From assembly GCA_009927445.1 (NCBI GenBank), contig RFMZ01000212.1:53470-117469 (forward strand): a DNA stretch of 64,000 bases. The letters are read 5' to 3'. This stretch comes from Betaproteobacteria bacterium (lineage in GTDB: Bacteria; Pseudomonadota; Gammaproteobacteria; Burkholderiales; Burkholderiaceae). The notes beneath the pieces are model-generated. The model saw nothing but the letters and a program-made list of their open reading frames with translations, made no database searches and was not told the DNA's origin. This document shows positions 37,038 through 48,365 of the stretch, in pieces. Each line of letters begins with the position of its first letter. Position 1 is the stretch's first letter. A program made the translations under genes and the position numbers.

Positions 37038-38540
37038 TTACTCTTCTTTAAAGGCTTCTTCTCGGGTCTTCTTAAATGCTGGCAAAGCAACAATTAAAAC
37101 CAGGAAAGCCGCTGCAATTAACAAACCACAGGATAGCGGCCTTGTTAAAAATACTGTGTAGTCACCACGGGAGAGTAATAAAGCCCGGCGAAAGTTTTCT
37201 TCCATCATTGGCCCAAGAACAAACCCAAGCAGTAATGGCGCAGGCTCACACTCAAGTTTGACAAAGATATAGCCTAGAACTCCAAAGATAGCAGTGAGGT
37301 AAATATCAAAACTCGTATTGTTTACAGAGTAAACACCAATACAACAGAAGACCAAGATTGCTGGATATAGATAACGATAAGGGATCGTCAACAACTTCAC
37401 CCAAACACCAATCATTGGGAGGTTAAGAACAATCAGCATCACGTTACCAAGCCACATAGAAGCAATTAATCCCCAGAACAAAGCAGGATTACTAGTCATT
37501 ACTTGTGGGCCAGGCTGAATATTATGAATGGTCATCGCACCTACCATTAAAGCCATCACCGCATTTGGTGGGATACCAAGAGTTAATAGTGGAATAAAGG
37601 AAGTTTGAGCAGCGGCGTTATTTGCACTTTCAGGAGCAGCAACCCCTTCGATGGCACCTTTTCCGAACTCATGGGAGTTTTTAGACATCTTTTTTTCTAA
37701 AGAGTAGGCACCAAAGGCTGCCAAAGAGGCTCCTCCACCAGGTAAGATTCCCAGGAATGAGCCTAGTACCGTACCTCTCAGGATTGGTGGAACCATTCTT
37801 TTGAAGTCAGCCATCGTTGGCCAAAGCTTGGTAATTTTCTTGAGAAAAGTTTCACGATGTTCCTTTTGTTCAAGGTTGACGATAATTTCGGCAAAACCAA
37901 ACATACCCATGGCCACAGTTACGAAGCCAAGACCGTCTGTCAACTGAGGAATATCAAAAGAGTACCTAGCCGTTCCAGAATTCACATCTGTACCTACTAA
38001 GCCCATTAAGAGTCCCAAGATAATCATACCAATGGCCTTGATTAAAGATCCAGATGCCAAAACGACGGCTCCGATGAGACCTAAAACCATTAAGGAGAAG
38101 TATTCAGCAGGACCAAACTTAAACGCTAACTCGGATAGTGGCGCAGCAAATCCAGCTAAAACGAGTGTGGCTACACAACCCGCAAAAAAGGATCCCATAC
38201 CGGCAGTAAAGAGAGCCACTCCAGCCCGCCCATTTCTAGCCATCTGATAACCGTCAATCGCAGTAACTACGGAAGATGACTCTCCAGGAATATTAATTAA
38301 GATTGCCGTAGTTGAGCCACCATACTGTGCGCCGTAATAAATTCCGGCAAGCATAATGAGAGCTGCAATCGGTGGCAAGGCATAAGTTGCAGGTAAGAGC
38401 ATAGCAATTGTTGCTACAGGTCCAAGTCCTGGGAGGACTCCGATAAGCGTGCCCAGGGTTACACCGATAAAACAATACAGCAAGTTTTGGAGTGTAAATG
38501 CTGTCTCAAAGCCCAGTGAAAGATTACTTAGTAAATCCAT
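37038..38540 (-). CDS. tctA: Tripartite tricarboxylate transporter permease TctA
   Basis: 500 residues, about 11-12 membrane segments. The two conserved TctA motifs are visible: GTLIGVLPGLGPVATIAMLLP (in two overlapping pieces from about residue 30) and GTVLGSFLGILPGGGASLAAF (from about 258). The AAAQTSFIPLLTLGIPPNA stretch near 310 is also typical. It is the large permease of the TTT family, which imports citrate or other carboxylates using an extracytoplasmic receptor (TctC). tctB lies just upstream; no tctC is adjacent. Confidence 0.93.
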   Translation of the reverse strand: MDLLSNLSLGFETAFTLQNLLYCFIGVTLGTLIGVLPGLGPVATIAMLLPATYALPPIAALIMLAGIYYGAQYGGSTTAILINIPGESSSVVTAIDGYQMARNGRAGVALFTAGMGSFFAGCVATLVLAGFAAPLSELAFKFGPAEYFSLMVLGLIGAVVLASGSLIKAIGMIILGLLMGLVGTDVNSGTARYSFDIPQLTDGLGFVTVAMGMFGFAEIIVNLEQKEHRETFLKKITKLWPTMADFKRMVPPILRGTVLGSFLGILPGGGASLAAFGAYSLEKKMSKNSHEFGKGAIEGVAAPESANNAAAQTSFIPLLTLGIPPNAVMALMVGAMTIHNIQPGPQVMTSNPALFWGLIASMWLGNVMLIVLNLPMIGVWVKLLTIPYRYLYPAILVFCCIGVYSVNNTSFDIYLTAIFGVLGYIFVKLECEPAPLLLGFVLGPMMEENFRRALLLSRGDYTVFLTRPLSCGLLIAAAFLVLIVALPAFKKTREEAFKEE

Positions 38541-38585
38541 GATGTTGTTCTTTTCTAAATTTGAAAGTTAAGAGTAGATAAGTTT

Positions 38586-39041
38586 TTATATAAATGTTGG
38601 CCAAACGGGGAATTGCAACTTCAGGCCCCAAACAAACGCCATATAAGCAAATCCAATCAAAAAGACTGCATTTATAATCGACCCTTTCCAAGAGAACTCA
38701 TGACTTGCCATCGCTGAAATTACTACAAGTAAGAATAAAGAAGTGACTAAGCCTAGGATTGGTAGGCAAATAGCAAAGACCAAGGTCGAGCCAGTAACCC
38801 AGAGCACCGATGGAATGTCGACCTTTGCCAGTTTTACATCCTCTTGCGAAATGGCCAAGGATCTAAATGCAACATAAGCTCCAATTGTGGCCAATAGTAC
38901 CCCAAGCCAAAATGGAAAATACCCTGAACCCATTTTGGCGGCTGTGCCCATTTGATAGCCCCTTGCTAAAATAGCGAAGAAACTTCCTAGTCCGATGTAC
39001 ATCAGACCCGAAACAAAATCTTTTTGATTACGTATTTTCAA
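38586..39041 (-). CDS. tctB: Tripartite tricarboxylate transporter small membrane protein TctB
   Basis: 151 residues with four predicted membrane helices. It starts MKIRNQKDFVSGLMYIGLGSF and contains ARGYQMGTAAKMGSGYFPFW, the TctB signature of a GxxxxMGxGYFP motif. It is the small integral membrane component paired with TctA, which starts 45 bp downstream. The 163-bp divergent region to alaS must hold its promoter. Confidence 0.9.
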   Translation of the reverse strand: MKIRNQKDFVSGLMYIGLGSFFAILARGYQMGTAAKMGSGYFPFWLGVLLATIGAYVAFRSLAISQEDVKLAKVDIPSVLWVTGSTLVFAICLPILGLVTSLFLLVVISAMASHEFSWKGSIINAVFLIGFAYMAFVWGLKLQFPVWPTFI

Positions 39042-39105
39042 CTCAAGCTCCTAATGTATGTATTTACAACAAATAGGATTGTAAGTTGAAATGCTTCTAA
39101 GTTGT

Positions 39106-39127
39106 CTAAGGGTTTGCCCTTAGTTTT
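39106..39127 (+). terminator. Terminator-like hairpin upstream of alaS
   Basis: CTAAGGG-TTTG-CCCTTAG is a perfect seven-pair stem with a four-base loop, followed by TTTTAGG on the plus strand, about 80 bp before the alaS ATG. No plus-strand gene ends here, so on this strand it would sit in the alaS leader as an attenuator-like element. Alternatively it is a leader hairpin of tctB on the minus strand. Confidence 0.45.
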
Positions 39128-39204
39128 AGGCTTATTTCGGGGTGTTTCAGGCTTTTAAAAAGCTATTTTATTCTGTAAATCAGACGAGATGTAATAATAA
39201 AGGC

Positions 39205-41844
39205 ATGAAAGTTACAGAAATTCGCCAACAATTTTTAAGTTTTTTTGAGTCCAAAGGCCATCAAATCGTCAGTTCGAGCCCAGTTGTTCCGGGTGACGAT
39301 CCCACCTTGTTATTCACCAATGCTGGCATGAATCAGTTTAAAGATGTTTTTCTTGGGTTTGACAAACGTCCTTATCAAAGGGCGACCACTTCCCAAAAGT
39401 GTATTCGGGCAGGTGGCAAACATAACGACTTAGACAATGTTGGGTATACCGCCAGACATCATACTTTTTTTGAGATGTTAGGAAACTTTTCTTTTGGTGA
39501 TTATTTTAAGAAAGAGGCTATTACTTTCGCTTGGGAGCTATTAACCGAGGTCTTTCAATTACCGAAAGAGAATTTACTAGTGACTGTATATGCCGAGGAT
39601 AACGAGGCTTATGAAATTTGGACAAAAGATATTGGGATAGCCGCCGAGCGTGTCATACGCATTGGTGACAATAAGGGTGCTCGGTATGCCTCAGATAATT
39701 TCTGGATGATGGGTGATACCGGACCTTGTGGGCCTTGCTCTGAAATATTTTATGACCATGGGCCTGACGTTGCGGGCGGGCCACCTGGCAGCGCTGATGA
39801 AGACGGCGACCGTTTTATCGAGATTTGGAACAATGTCTTTATGGAGTTTAATCGGGATGAGGATGGAGTAATGCATCCTTTGCCCAAAAAGAGCGTTGAT
39901 ACTGGAATGGGTCTTGAACGGATTGCTGCGGTATTGCAGCACGTTCACTCCAATTATGAAATTGACCTTTTCCAAACATTATTAGCGGCTGCCAAAGTGT
40001 CAGTTAATACGAGTGGAGGAATTGATTGTGATCCACAAAGTCCTTCCCTAAAAGTCATTGCTGATCATATTCGGGCTTGCGTCTTTACGGTGGTGGATGG
40101 GGTAATTCCTGGCAATGCTGGGCGCGGTTATGTGTTGCGTAGAATCACCCGTCGAGCTATTCGTCACGGATATAAGTTAGGCGCACGCACCCCATTTTTT
40201 TACCGTTTAGTGAACGCTCTTGTCAAAGAAATGGGGCAAGCTTACCCCGAGATTATTCAACAAGAAAGTCGCATCACTGAAGTTTTAAAGCAAGAAGAAG
40301 AGCGCTTTTTTCAGACCATCGCAAATGGTATGGAAATATTGGAACAAACTTTGGCAGGTATGGCGATTGAAAAAAAAGTTAGCTTAGACGGACAGATTGC
40401 TTTTAAATTGCATGACACGTTTGGCTTTCCTCTCGATTTAACTGCAGATGTCTGCCGAGAACGTGGTGTAACTGTTGACGAAGTTGCTTTTGGATCGGCT
40501 ATGCAGATCCAAAAGGATCAGGCGAGAGCTGCTGGTAAATTTAAGATGGCACAGGGACTGTCATACCAAGGAGATGCAACGGTTTTTGACGGGTATGAGC
40601 ATTTAAGTTCCCCTGACGTGGTGGTTTTAGCAATTTATGTAGATGGGAATTTAGTCCCAGAAATTACTAGCGGAACGCATGCCGTTCTGGTTTTAGATAA
40701 GACACCTTTTTATGCCGAATCTGGTGGGCAGGTTGGAGATTGTGGTGAGATGCGTAATGCGCAGACATTCTTTTTGGTTGAAGATACCTTAAAAATTCAG
40801 GCAGATGTTTTTGGCCATCATGGGATTTTAGAAGAGGGCACTATGCGGGTCAACGATCGACTGTCTGCTCGGGTGGATATGACAAATCGACAGGCAATTA
40901 TGCGCAATCACAGCGTGACGCATCTCATGCATAAAGCCTTGCGAGAAGTTTTAGGTTCGCATGTCCAGCAAAGAGGATCCTTAGTCGACGCGAGTAAAAC
41001 ACGCTTTGATTTTGCCCATACTACACCTGTTTCACGAGAGGAGATGTTACGTGTAGAGGAGCTTGTCAACTCGGAAATACTCAATAATCAAGCCACCACT
41101 GCGCAAGTAATGTCATTAGAGCAGGCCCAAAAAACAGGTGCGATGATGCTCTTTGGAGAGAAATATGGAGAATCGGTTCGCGTTTTAGAAATTGGCACCT
41201 CAAAAGAGCTGTGTGGCGGTACGCATGTAACTAGAACTGGCGATATTGGGTTATTTAAAATTTGCTCTGAGAGTGGTGTGGCAGCAGGCATTCGGCGGAT
41301 CGAAGCGGTTACTGGTCAGCAAAGCTTGTCGCGTATACAAAAACTTGAAGCACAAGTGTTCAATGCCGCGCATATCCTAAAAGCCAATCCTGATGAGATA
41401 GAACAACGTGTTTTGCAATTACAAGAACATGTGCGTGAATTAGAAAAAGAATTAATGCGTAGTCAATCTAAATTAGCCTCTAATCAGGGCAACGAATTAA
41501 TCAGTCAAGTCATTACCGTGCAAGGCGTGAAAGTTTTAGTGACCCAATTTGATGTGGCAGATTCAAAAGTTTTACGCGAGACGGTTGATCAAATCAAGAA
41601 CAAATTAGGTAGTTGCATTGTTTTGTTAGCTAGTGTTCATGATGGTAAATTACAATTAATTGCTGGTGTAACATCTGATTTAATCAAGCGTGTTCAAGCT
41701 GGAGTTTTAGTCAACTACGTTGCTATGCAAGTGGGTGGTAAGGGTGGCGGTAAGCCTGATTTAGCGATGGCTGGAGGAACTCAACCCGAAAACTTATCGG
41801 GAGCACTTGCAAGCGTAAACAATTGGTTAGTGGAGCATTTATGA
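39205..41844 (+). CDS. alaS: Alanyl-tRNA synthetase
   Basis: 879 residues from the ATG at 39205 ([20 protein letters not shown]), with AAAGG just upstream; a longer frame upstream is not AlaRS-like. Class II motifs: [16 protein letters not shown] (near 36-51) and [19 protein letters not shown] (near 61-79). The editing domain has the zinc ligands in [11 protein letters not shown] (near 572) and [13 protein letters not shown] (near 672). The C-terminal DHHA1 region ([15 protein letters not shown]) ends the protein. It charges and proofreads tRNA-Ala. The stop overlaps the tusA start as ATGA. Confidence 0.97.
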   Translation: MKVTEIRQQFLSFFESKGHQIVSSSPVVPGDDPTLLFTNAGMNQFKDVFLGFDKRPYQRATTSQKCIRAGGKHNDLDNVGYTARHHTFFEMLGNFSFGDYFKKEAITFAWELLTEVFQLPKENLLVTVYAEDNEAYEIWTKDIGIAAERVIRIGDNKGARYASDNFWMMGDTGPCGPCSEIFYDHGPDVAGGPPGSADEDGDRFIEIWNNVFMEFNRDEDGVMHPLPKKSVDTGMGLERIAAVLQHVHSNYEIDLFQTLLAAAKVSVNTSGGIDCDPQSPSLKVIADHIRACVFTVVDGVIPGNAGRGYVLRRITRRAIRHGYKLGARTPFFYRLVNALVKEMGQAYPEIIQQESRITEVLKQEEERFFQTIANGMEILEQTLAGMAIEKKVSLDGQIAFKLHDTFGFPLDLTADVCRERGVTVDEVAFGSAMQIQKDQARAAGKFKMAQGLSYQGDATVFDGYEHLSSPDVVVLAIYVDGNLVPEITSGTHAVLVLDKTPFYAESGGQVGDCGEMRNAQTFFLVEDTLKIQADVFGHHGILEEGTMRVNDRLSARVDMTNRQAIMRNHSVTHLMHKALREVLGSHVQQRGSLVDASKTRFDFAHTTPVSREEMLRVEELVNSEILNNQATTAQVMSLEQAQKTGAMMLFGEKYGESVRVLEIGTSKELCGGTHVTRTGDIGLFKICSESGVAAGIRRIEAVTGQQSLSRIQKLEAQVFNAAHILKANPDEIEQRVLQLQEHVRELEKELMRSQSKLASNQGNELISQVITVQGVKVLVTQFDVADSKVLRETVDQIKNKLGSCIVLLASVHDGKLQLIAGVTSDLIKRVQAGVLVNYVAMQVGGKGGGKPDLAMAGGTQPENLSGALASVNNWLVEHL

Positions 41845-42077
41845 TTCCAGAGCAGGTTGATAAAGAAGAAGATTGTCAGGGCATGATTTGCCCATTACCC
41901 GTTCTTCGAACAAAAAAGGCCCTGGCTGATATGCCTACGGGGCATATTTTAAAAGTGATAACGACAGACCCCAGTTCCGAGCAGGATATCCCGATGTTTG
42001 CTAAACACACGGGTAATTTGTTGGTTGGGCAAGAAAATTTGGCTGGGACGTGGGTTTTTTATTTGCGTCGTCGTTAA
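41841..42077 (+). CDS. tusA: TusA-family sulfurtransferase (SirA-like)
   Basis: 78 residues from the ATG at 41841, overlapping the alaS stop. It has the family motif [17 protein letters not shown] (near 12-28), in which the CPxP cysteine carries the persulfide, and a C-terminal [17 protein letters not shown]. TusA proteins relay sulfur for tRNA thiolation and related pathways. As a short family member placed behind alaS, its exact acceptor is unclear. Confidence 0.85.
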   Translation: MIPEQVDKEEDCQGMICPLPVLRTKKALADMPTGHILKVITTDPSSEQDIPMFAKHTGNLLVGQENLAGTWVFYLRRR

Positions 42078-42189
42078 GTCAAAAGAGCTGTTGGCAAAGA
42101 TTTTGTCTTCAGGAGGCTGCCCATAATGGCGAATCAATTCATTAACGAGATCAGCTGACTTAAATTAGTGGTAAAAAAAGAAATTACCT

Positions 42190-43071
42190 CTATTGATGAG
42201 TGAAGTTTTTTTCTTTTAAAAATTTTGCAAACTCATCTCTGACTTCTTGGTGATTTAAAGCAAATTCTACAGTCGCTTTAAGATAGCCGATTTTACTACC
42301 GCAATCATAGCGAACACCATCATATTGATAAGCCAATATTTGTTCTTTTTGCAAAAGATTTTGAAGAGCGTCAGTTAGTTGGTACTCGCCACCGGCTCCC
42401 GGTTTCAGATTACGAATATGTTCAAAGATATTTGGAGACAGCACATAACGCCCAACTACCCCTAAATTAGAGGGCGCATCTTCTGGCGCTGGTTTTTCGA
42501 TAATTCCTGAGAGTTTATACAGTTTGTCATCCCATTTTTTGCCAGCAATCACGCCATAGGACCTGCTTTGTTCTTTTTCGATCGGTTCAATACCAATTAC
42601 TGAGCAGCGATAGTGTTGGTAGACATCGACCATTTGCTTTAATACAGGTGGCTGGCCAGTCAGAAGATCATCTGCCAAAATGACTGCAAAAGGATCATCT
42701 GCTACTAGCTTTTCTGCACACAGAATTGCATGACCAAGCCCTAGGGCTTCTGCTTGGCGCACATAAACACAATCCACATGACTCGGCTTGATATTTTGAA
42801 CAATCTCTAATAAATCTTTTTTATTTTTTTGTTCTAATTCATTTTCTAACTCATAAGCCTTATCAAAATGATCCTCAATAGCCCGTTTACTTCTCCCAGT
42901 CACAAAGATGAGTTCGGTAATCCCAGCGGCAATAGCTTCTTCGACCGCATACTGAATCAATGGTTTATCAACAACGGTTAACATTTCTTTGGGCATGGCT
43001 TTTGTTGCAGGTAGAAAACGTGTTCCGAGACCAGCTACTGGAAAAACAGCTTTAAAGATATGTGTTTTCAT
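42190..43071 (-). CDS. galU: UTP-glucose-1-phosphate uridylyltransferase
   Basis: 293 residues. The nucleotide-binding start [20 protein letters not shown] (near 10-29), [13 protein letters not shown] (near 39-51), [13 protein letters not shown] (near 107-119) and the UDP-sugar region ADDLL (near 131) are typical of bacterial GalU. It makes UDP-glucose for envelope polysaccharide synthesis. It lies 15 bp downstream of valS on the same strand, so it may be cotranscribed with it. Confidence 0.95.
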   Translation of the reverse strand: MKTHIFKAVFPVAGLGTRFLPATKAMPKEMLTVVDKPLIQYAVEEAIAAGITELIFVTGRSKRAIEDHFDKAYELENELEQKNKKDLLEIVQNIKPSHVDCVYVRQAEALGLGHAILCAEKLVADDPFAVILADDLLTGQPPVLKQMVDVYQHYRCSVIGIEPIEKEQSRSYGVIAGKKWDDKLYKLSGIIEKPAPEDAPSNLGVVGRYVLSPNIFEHIRNLKPGAGGEYQLTDALQNLLQKEQILAYQYDGVRYDCGSKIGYLKATVEFALNHQEVRDEFAKFLKEKNFTHQ

Positions 43072-43086
43072 GGGAAATCACTTTCA

Positions 43087-45993
43087 TTACGTCAGGCGTT
43101 TATATTGGGTTAGTAACTGTTCATGCAGAGCTTCGAAATCCTTTAAACGGGCTTGTTCTTGGACTACCACTTCAGCTGGCGCGCGTTTTATAAATTCTTC
43201 ATTGTGCAGTTTATGCCCACTTTTTTCGATTTCTTTTGCTAAACGAGTAAGCTCTTTTTGGAGACGAGACTTTTCGAATTCTAAATCAAGTTCGACTTCT
43301 AAAAGAAGTCTAGTACCCTCTAAAATAACTACGGGAGCATTTTTCCCGAGTTCGTCAATGATTGCTCCTGTGGGGTCAATCTTGATGTCGGATAGTTTTG
43401 CTAGGCTTTTGAGGTAGGGCAGCATTTCCGTGAGGAAATCTGCCTTACATTGAATTACAAGAGGCACTTTTTTTGCAGGTGAAATTTGCATTTCACCGCG
43501 TAAATTTCGGCAGGCATTTACTAAATTTTTCAACGTGGTGATCCAAACCTCACTTGCTTCATCCAGCTTTGTAAGTTGGGCTTTGGGGTAGGGTTGAAGT
43601 GCGATACTTTGTAAAGGGCAATCTGCTAAAACCTTACCTGATTTCGGTGCGACGCTTTGCCACAATTCTTCTGTGATAAAGGGGATTAGTGGATGGGCAA
43701 GTCTTAGGATCGTTTCTAAAACACGCAAAAGAGTTCTGCGCGTTCCCCGTTGGTTTGCTGGGGAATTGTTTTGTAATTGCACTTTCGCAAGTTCGAGGTA
43801 CCAATCGCAATATTCGTCCCATACAAATTGATATAAAGCGCTAGCGATTAAATCAAAACGATACTCTTGGAACCCGCGATCTATCTCTTGTTCAACCCGT
43901 TGCAGTTGTGAAACAATCCACCGGTCCGCAGGTGAGAAATGCAAATAACCATCTGGACCACAATCGCCTACACAAGGCGCGATACCATTAGATAGATCGT
44001 CGCCAGAGCAGTTCATCAAAACAAAACGCGTGGCATTCCATAACTTGTTACAGAAATTTCTGTAACCTTCACAACGTTTTTGGTCAAAATTAACATTTCT
44101 CCCAAGCGTTGCCATGGAGGCAAAAGTAAATCGCAGGGCATCTGCACCATAAGGCACAATTCCATCAGGAAACTCTTTACGTGTTTTTTTAGCTATATGA
44201 TCTGCGTCCTTCGGGTTCATTAGACCTTGAACTCTTTTCGCAAGGAGATCATCGAAGTTAATTCCATCAATGAGATCTATCGGATCAAGCGTATTGCCTT
44301 TGGATTTACTCATTTTTTGACCATCAGCATCTCGAACTAGTCCATGCACATAGACCTGCTTGAACGGTACCTGACCGGTAAAGTGGCAAGACATCATAAT
44401 CATTCTGGCAACCCAGAAAAAGATAATATCAAAGCCAGTTACTAGGACAGATGATGGTAAGAAATGTGTTAAAAGTTCAGTTTTCTTAGGCCAACCAAGA
44501 GAGGAAAAAGGCACTAAAGCAGAACTAAACCAGGTATCAAGAACATCTTCATCACGTCGCAGCGAACCCTTGTATCCAATCGCTAAGGCTTTGGCTGTTG
44601 CCTCAGCCTCTGACTTGGCAACAATGACGCTCCCATCCTCGAGGTACCAAGCTGGTATTTGATGCCCCCACCAAAGTTGACGGGAGATACACCAATCTTG
44701 GATGTTTTCAAGCCACTGGTTGTAGGTCGATACCCAATTTTCAGGGACAAGTTTGATATCACCCTCTTGCACTGCTAAAAAGGCAGCGCTTGCGATGGAC
44801 TCTCCAGGGCGGTATTGATTGTGTTCAGTTGGCTTTGACATCGCTACAAACCACTGATCAGTCAGCATTGGCTCAATAATTGCTTGGGTTCGGTCACCTC
44901 GCGGCACCATTAGAACGTGTTCTTTTACTTGCGCTAGAAATCCGCTAGTATGTAGATCATCTACTATTTTTTTTCTGGCAATAAAGCGATCTAAACCTTG
45001 ATAAGGACTCGGAGCATTGTCATTGATCTTGGCATCTAGTGTCAGTATGCAGATCGGTTGTAGATGGTGTCTTTGACCAACAGCGTAGTCATTAAAGTCA
45101 TGCGCTGGAGTCACTTTGACAACACCTGTGCCAAAACTTGGATCGACATAATCATCCCCGATGATCGGTATTTGTCGATTACAAAGAGGTAGATGAACCA
45201 TCTTCCCAATTAAATGCCGATACCGTTCATCTTCTGGGTGAACCATGACAGCAACGTCGCCTAGCATTGTCTCAGGTCTGGTTGTGGCAACAGTTAGTTG
45301 ACCGGATCCATCCACGAGTGGGTAGTGGATTTGCCACATATACCCTTGCTCTTCTTTACTTTCAACTTCGAGATCAGAAACGGCCGTACCTAAGACTGGA
45401 TCCCAATTGACTAGGCGTTTGCCACGGTATATCAGGCCCTGCTCATAGAGCGTTACAAAGACCTCTACAACCGCCTCAGACATGGTGGGGTCCATCGTGA
45501 AGTACTCGCGATCCCAATCAATGGAGGCTCCAAGACGCTTAATTTGCTGAGTAATCGTTGACCCAGATAAATCTTTCCAGGCCCAAACTTTCTCTAAAAA
45601 CTTTTCTCGCCCGAGGTCATGCCGCGAAATTTTTTGTATATCCAATTGCCGCTCAACCACAATTTGAGTAGCAATACCGGCATGATCAGTGCCTGGAACC
45701 CATAATGTATTTTTACCCTGCATGCGGGCATGACGCGTTAAGCCATCCATAATTGTTTGGTTAAAGGCATGCCCCATGTGTAAAGTTCCAGTTACATTGG
45801 GGGGAGGGAGTTGAATACAAAAATTGTCTTGGTGGGGACGTATCGTCACTTGACCAATTTTCTTATCTAGCCATAGTTGGTTCAGAGTGGATTCAATCAG
45901 GCTTGGCTCATAGCTTTTTGCTAATTCAGGAATAGCAAAAGACTCTTTTGGTGGAGTATTGATGGTGGCAGAAATATTTTCAGGTGTAGACAT
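43087..45993 (-). CDS. valS: Valyl-tRNA synthetase
   Basis: 968 residues from the ATG at 45993 ([18 protein letters not shown]). HIGH motif [12 protein letters not shown] (near 70-81), [13 protein letters not shown] (near 101-113), and KMSKSKGN near 560. The editing domain holds [14 protein letters not shown]-terminal coiled-coil tail (about 890-968, with [20 protein letters not shown]) is characteristic of ValRS. Its start is 38 bp from the divergent uvrD start. Confidence 0.96.
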   Translation of the reverse strand: MSTPENISATINTPPKESFAIPELAKSYEPSLIESTLNQLWLDKKIGQVTIRPHQDNFCIQLPPPNVTGTLHMGHAFNQTIMDGLTRHARMQGKNTLWVPGTDHAGIATQIVVERQLDIQKISRHDLGREKFLEKVWAWKDLSGSTITQQIKRLGASIDWDREYFTMDPTMSEAVVEVFVTLYEQGLIYRGKRLVNWDPVLGTAVSDLEVESKEEQGYMWQIHYPLVDGSGQLTVATTRPETMLGDVAVMVHPEDERYRHLIGKMVHLPLCNRQIPIIGDDYVDPSFGTGVVKVTPAHDFNDYAVGQRHHLQPICILTLDAKINDNAPSPYQGLDRFIARKKIVDDLHTSGFLAQVKEHVLMVPRGDRTQAIIEPMLTDQWFVAMSKPTEHNQYRPGESIASAAFLAVQEGDIKLVPENWVSTYNQWLENIQDWCISRQLWWGHQIPAWYLEDGSVIVAKSEAEATAKALAIGYKGSLRRDEDVLDTWFSSALVPFSSLGWPKKTELLTHFLPSSVLVTGFDIIFFWVARMIMMSCHFTGQVPFKQVYVHGLVRDADGQKMSKSKGNTLDPIDLIDGINFDDLLAKRVQGLMNPKDADHIAKKTRKEFPDGIVPYGADALRFTFASMATLGRNVNFDQKRCEGYRNFCNKLWNATRFVLMNCSGDDLSNGIAPCVGDCGPDGYLHFSPADRWIVSQLQRVEQEIDRGFQEYRFDLIASALYQFVWDEYCDWYLELAKVQLQNNSPANQRGTRRTLLRVLETILRLAHPLIPFITEELWQSVAPKSGKVLADCPLQSIALQPYPKAQLTKLDEASEVWITTLKNLVNACRNLRGEMQISPAKKVPLVIQCKADFLTEMLPYLKSLAKLSDIKIDPTGAIIDELGKNAPVVILEGTRLLLEVELDLEFEKSRLQKELTRLAKEIEKSGHKLHNEEFIKRAPAEVVVQEQARLKDFEALHEQLLTQYKRLT

Positions 45994-46031
45994 ATGCTTC
46001 AAATTATAATGAGGTATTTAAACGAGACCTT

Positions 46032-48365
46032 GTGACTGAACTTCTCCACCATTTAAATCCCGAACAACTGCAAGCAGTAACTTTGCCGAATCAAAGCAAT
46101 AGTGGTCATGCCCAGTCAGCTTTAATACTAGCAGGTGCAGGAAGCGGAAAGACCAGAGTTCTCACCACTCGCATTGCTTGGCTGATACAAACGGGGCAAA
46201 TATCACCCATCGGGGTTTTGGCGGTAACTTTTACCAATAAGGCCGCGAAAGAGATGTTAACCCGATTATCCACGATGTTGCCAATTAATACACGAGGCAT
46301 GTGGGTTGGGACTTTTCATGGATTATGTAATCGGCTATTACGAGCGCATTTTCAAGATGCGGGGTTACCCTCTACCTTTCAAATCTTGGACACACAAGAT
46401 CAGTTATCAGCCATTAAGCGACTCTTAAAAATCTTACAAGTTGATGATGAGAAATATCCTGCCAAGCAGGTGCAATATTTTATTGCGCACGCTAAAGAAC
46501 GCGGGCAAAGACCCCGAGACATGACTGGGACCGATGAATTTCAAGTGATGCTGATTAAACTCTATCAGGCATATGAGGAGCAGTGTCAGCGTGAGGGGGT
46601 TGTTGATTTTTCTGAGTTACTACTTCGTTCATATGAATTATTAAAACATCACGAGCCCATACGTGAGCATTATCAGAAGCGCTTTAGGCATATTTTGGTC
46701 GATGAGTTTCAAGATACGAATGCTTTGCAATACTCTTGGCTAAAACTATTATCTGGTCAAGGCCAAGCTAGTGCGGCATCTGTTTTTGCAGTTGGTGATG
46801 ACGATCAAAGCATTTATGGCTTTCGAGGGGCAGACGTAGCAAATATGCGCTTATTTGAGCGGCAGTTTAAACCGACGACGGTTAAGCTTGAACAAAACTA
46901 TCGCTCACACGCCAATATTTTAGATTCTGCTAACCATTTAATTGCGCACAACACGGAGCGATTGGGTAAAAACTTAAGAACAGATGCGGGTCACGGTGAG
47001 CTAGTTCGCTTATTTGAAGCGCATAGCGACGGGCTTGAAGCCACCTGGTTAGTTGATGAAATTCGGGGATTAATCAACGATGGGATGACGCGTAGTGAGG
47101 TTGCTATTTTGTATCGAAGCAATGCGCAATCACGTATTATTGAGCACAGCTTATTTTCAGCAGGCATTCCTTATCGCGTTTATGGGGGATTACGATTTTT
47201 TGAACGTGCGGAGATTAAACATGCCTTAGCCTATTTACGGCTATTAGAAAACCCTAACGATGACACGGCCTTCTCAAGGATTGTCAATTTTCCCACGCGC
47301 GGAATTGGTGCAAGGTCGATAGAGTCTTTACAAGACATTGCGAAAACGCAGCAGTGTTCCTTGTATAGTGCGGCCTCAATGATCGAAGGTAAAGCTAGTG
47401 CATCGATTAGTAGTTTTATTCGTTTAATTGATCATATGCGGGAGTCGACACGCCACAATACCTTACCCGAATTAATTGATTTTATGATTGTTCATAGTGG
47501 CTTGATACAGCATTATTTAGCAGAACGAGAAGGCCAAGATCGCATTGAAAATTTACGAGAATTAATTAATGCTGCCACTGCGTTTGTGGCTGAAGAGGGG
47601 ATGGGGCAAGACGCTATTGCGTTGACGCCAGCGCTGAGAAATTCGCATTTGACTGAGCAAGTTGTCTTGGACGATCAGCTTACTGAGTTTGATCTGCCGG
47701 AGATGTCTCCATTAGCTGGATTTCTTGCGCATGCATCGCTTGAAGCGGGCGACAATCAAGCACAGGCTGGTCAAGATGCGGTGCAACTAATGACGGTTCA
47801 CTCCTCGAAGGGCTTGGAGTTTAAGGCGGTCTTTATTACCGGTTTAGAGGAGGGTTTGTTTCCTCATGAAAATAGTATTAATGAGCCAAAGGGCTTAGAG
47901 GAGGAGCGGCGTCTGATGTATGTTGCGATTACGCGGGCAAGGGACCGCTTATATCTATCGCATACACAATCCAGAATGTTGCATGGTCAGGTGCGGTACA
48001 ACCTACCCTCAAGATTTTTAGAGGAATTACCGAAATCATGTTTAAAAATCTTAACTCCAAGAACAACCGATAATCGGTGGGGTGGGTCTTCTATGAGGCA
48101 AGTTAACCCTAGTTGGGGAAGTGCTAGTCTTAGTCAAGATGTCCCTCCGTTGAGAAAAAATTCCGACACAGCCATCACAGTAGTCAGTAAAAAGCCATCT
48201 GAGCATGGTTTTTATGTTGGCCAACAGGTCTTTCATGCTAAGTTTGGAGAAGGTCGCTTGACAGGCTTAGAGGGCCTCGGCACAGATGCGCGTGCCCAAG
48301 TTCAATTCGCCCGACACGGGGTTAAATGGCTGCAGCTAAGTATTGCTAAATTGACCGCTATTTAA
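46032..48365 (+). CDS. uvrD: DNA helicase II UvrD
   Basis: 777 residues, GTG start. SF1A helicase motifs: LAGAGSGKTRVLTTRIAWL (motif I, near 34-52), VTFTNKAAKEM (Ia), VDEFQDTNALQYSW (II), GDDDQSIYGFRGAD (III), LEQNYRS (IV), TVHSSKGLEFKAVFITGLEE (V) and EERRLMYVAITRAR (VI). The C-terminal tail ends in the Tudor-like domain of UvrD (FHAKFGEGRLTGLEG). It unwinds DNA in mismatch and nucleotide excision repair; it partners MutL, encoded at the start of this window. Confidence 0.95.
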   Translation: MTELLHHLNPEQLQAVTLPNQSNSGHAQSALILAGAGSGKTRVLTTRIAWLIQTGQISPIGVLAVTFTNKAAKEMLTRLSTMLPINTRGMWVGTFHGLCNRLLRAHFQDAGLPSTFQILDTQDQLSAIKRLLKILQVDDEKYPAKQVQYFIAHAKERGQRPRDMTGTDEFQVMLIKLYQAYEEQCQREGVVDFSELLLRSYELLKHHEPIREHYQKRFRHILVDEFQDTNALQYSWLKLLSGQGQASAASVFAVGDDDQSIYGFRGADVANMRLFERQFKPTTVKLEQNYRSHANILDSANHLIAHNTERLGKNLRTDAGHGELVRLFEAHSDGLEATWLVDEIRGLINDGMTRSEVAILYRSNAQSRIIEHSLFSAGIPYRVYGGLRFFERAEIKHALAYLRLLENPNDDTAFSRIVNFPTRGIGARSIESLQDIAKTQQCSLYSAASMIEGKASASISSFIRLIDHMRESTRHNTLPELIDFMIVHSGLIQHYLAEREGQDRIENLRELINAATAFVAEEGMGQDAIALTPALRNSHLTEQVVLDDQLTEFDLPEMSPLAGFLAHASLEAGDNQAQAGQDAVQLMTVHSSKGLEFKAVFITGLEEGLFPHENSINEPKGLEEERRLMYVAITRARDRLYLSHTQSRMLHGQVRYNLPSRFLEELPKSCLKILTPRTTDNRWGGSSMRQVNPSWGSASLSQDVPPLRKNSDTAITVVSKKPSEHGFYVGQQVFHAKFGEGRLTGLEGLGTDARAQVQFARHGVKWLQLSIAKLTAI

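Noticed and set aside
41949..42137. Minus-strand frame reading SADLVNELIRHYGQPPEDKI behind tusA
   Set aside because: It looks protein-like at first sight, but it is short, overlaps tusA, has no good start and I recognise no family; kept only as a possible gene remnant.
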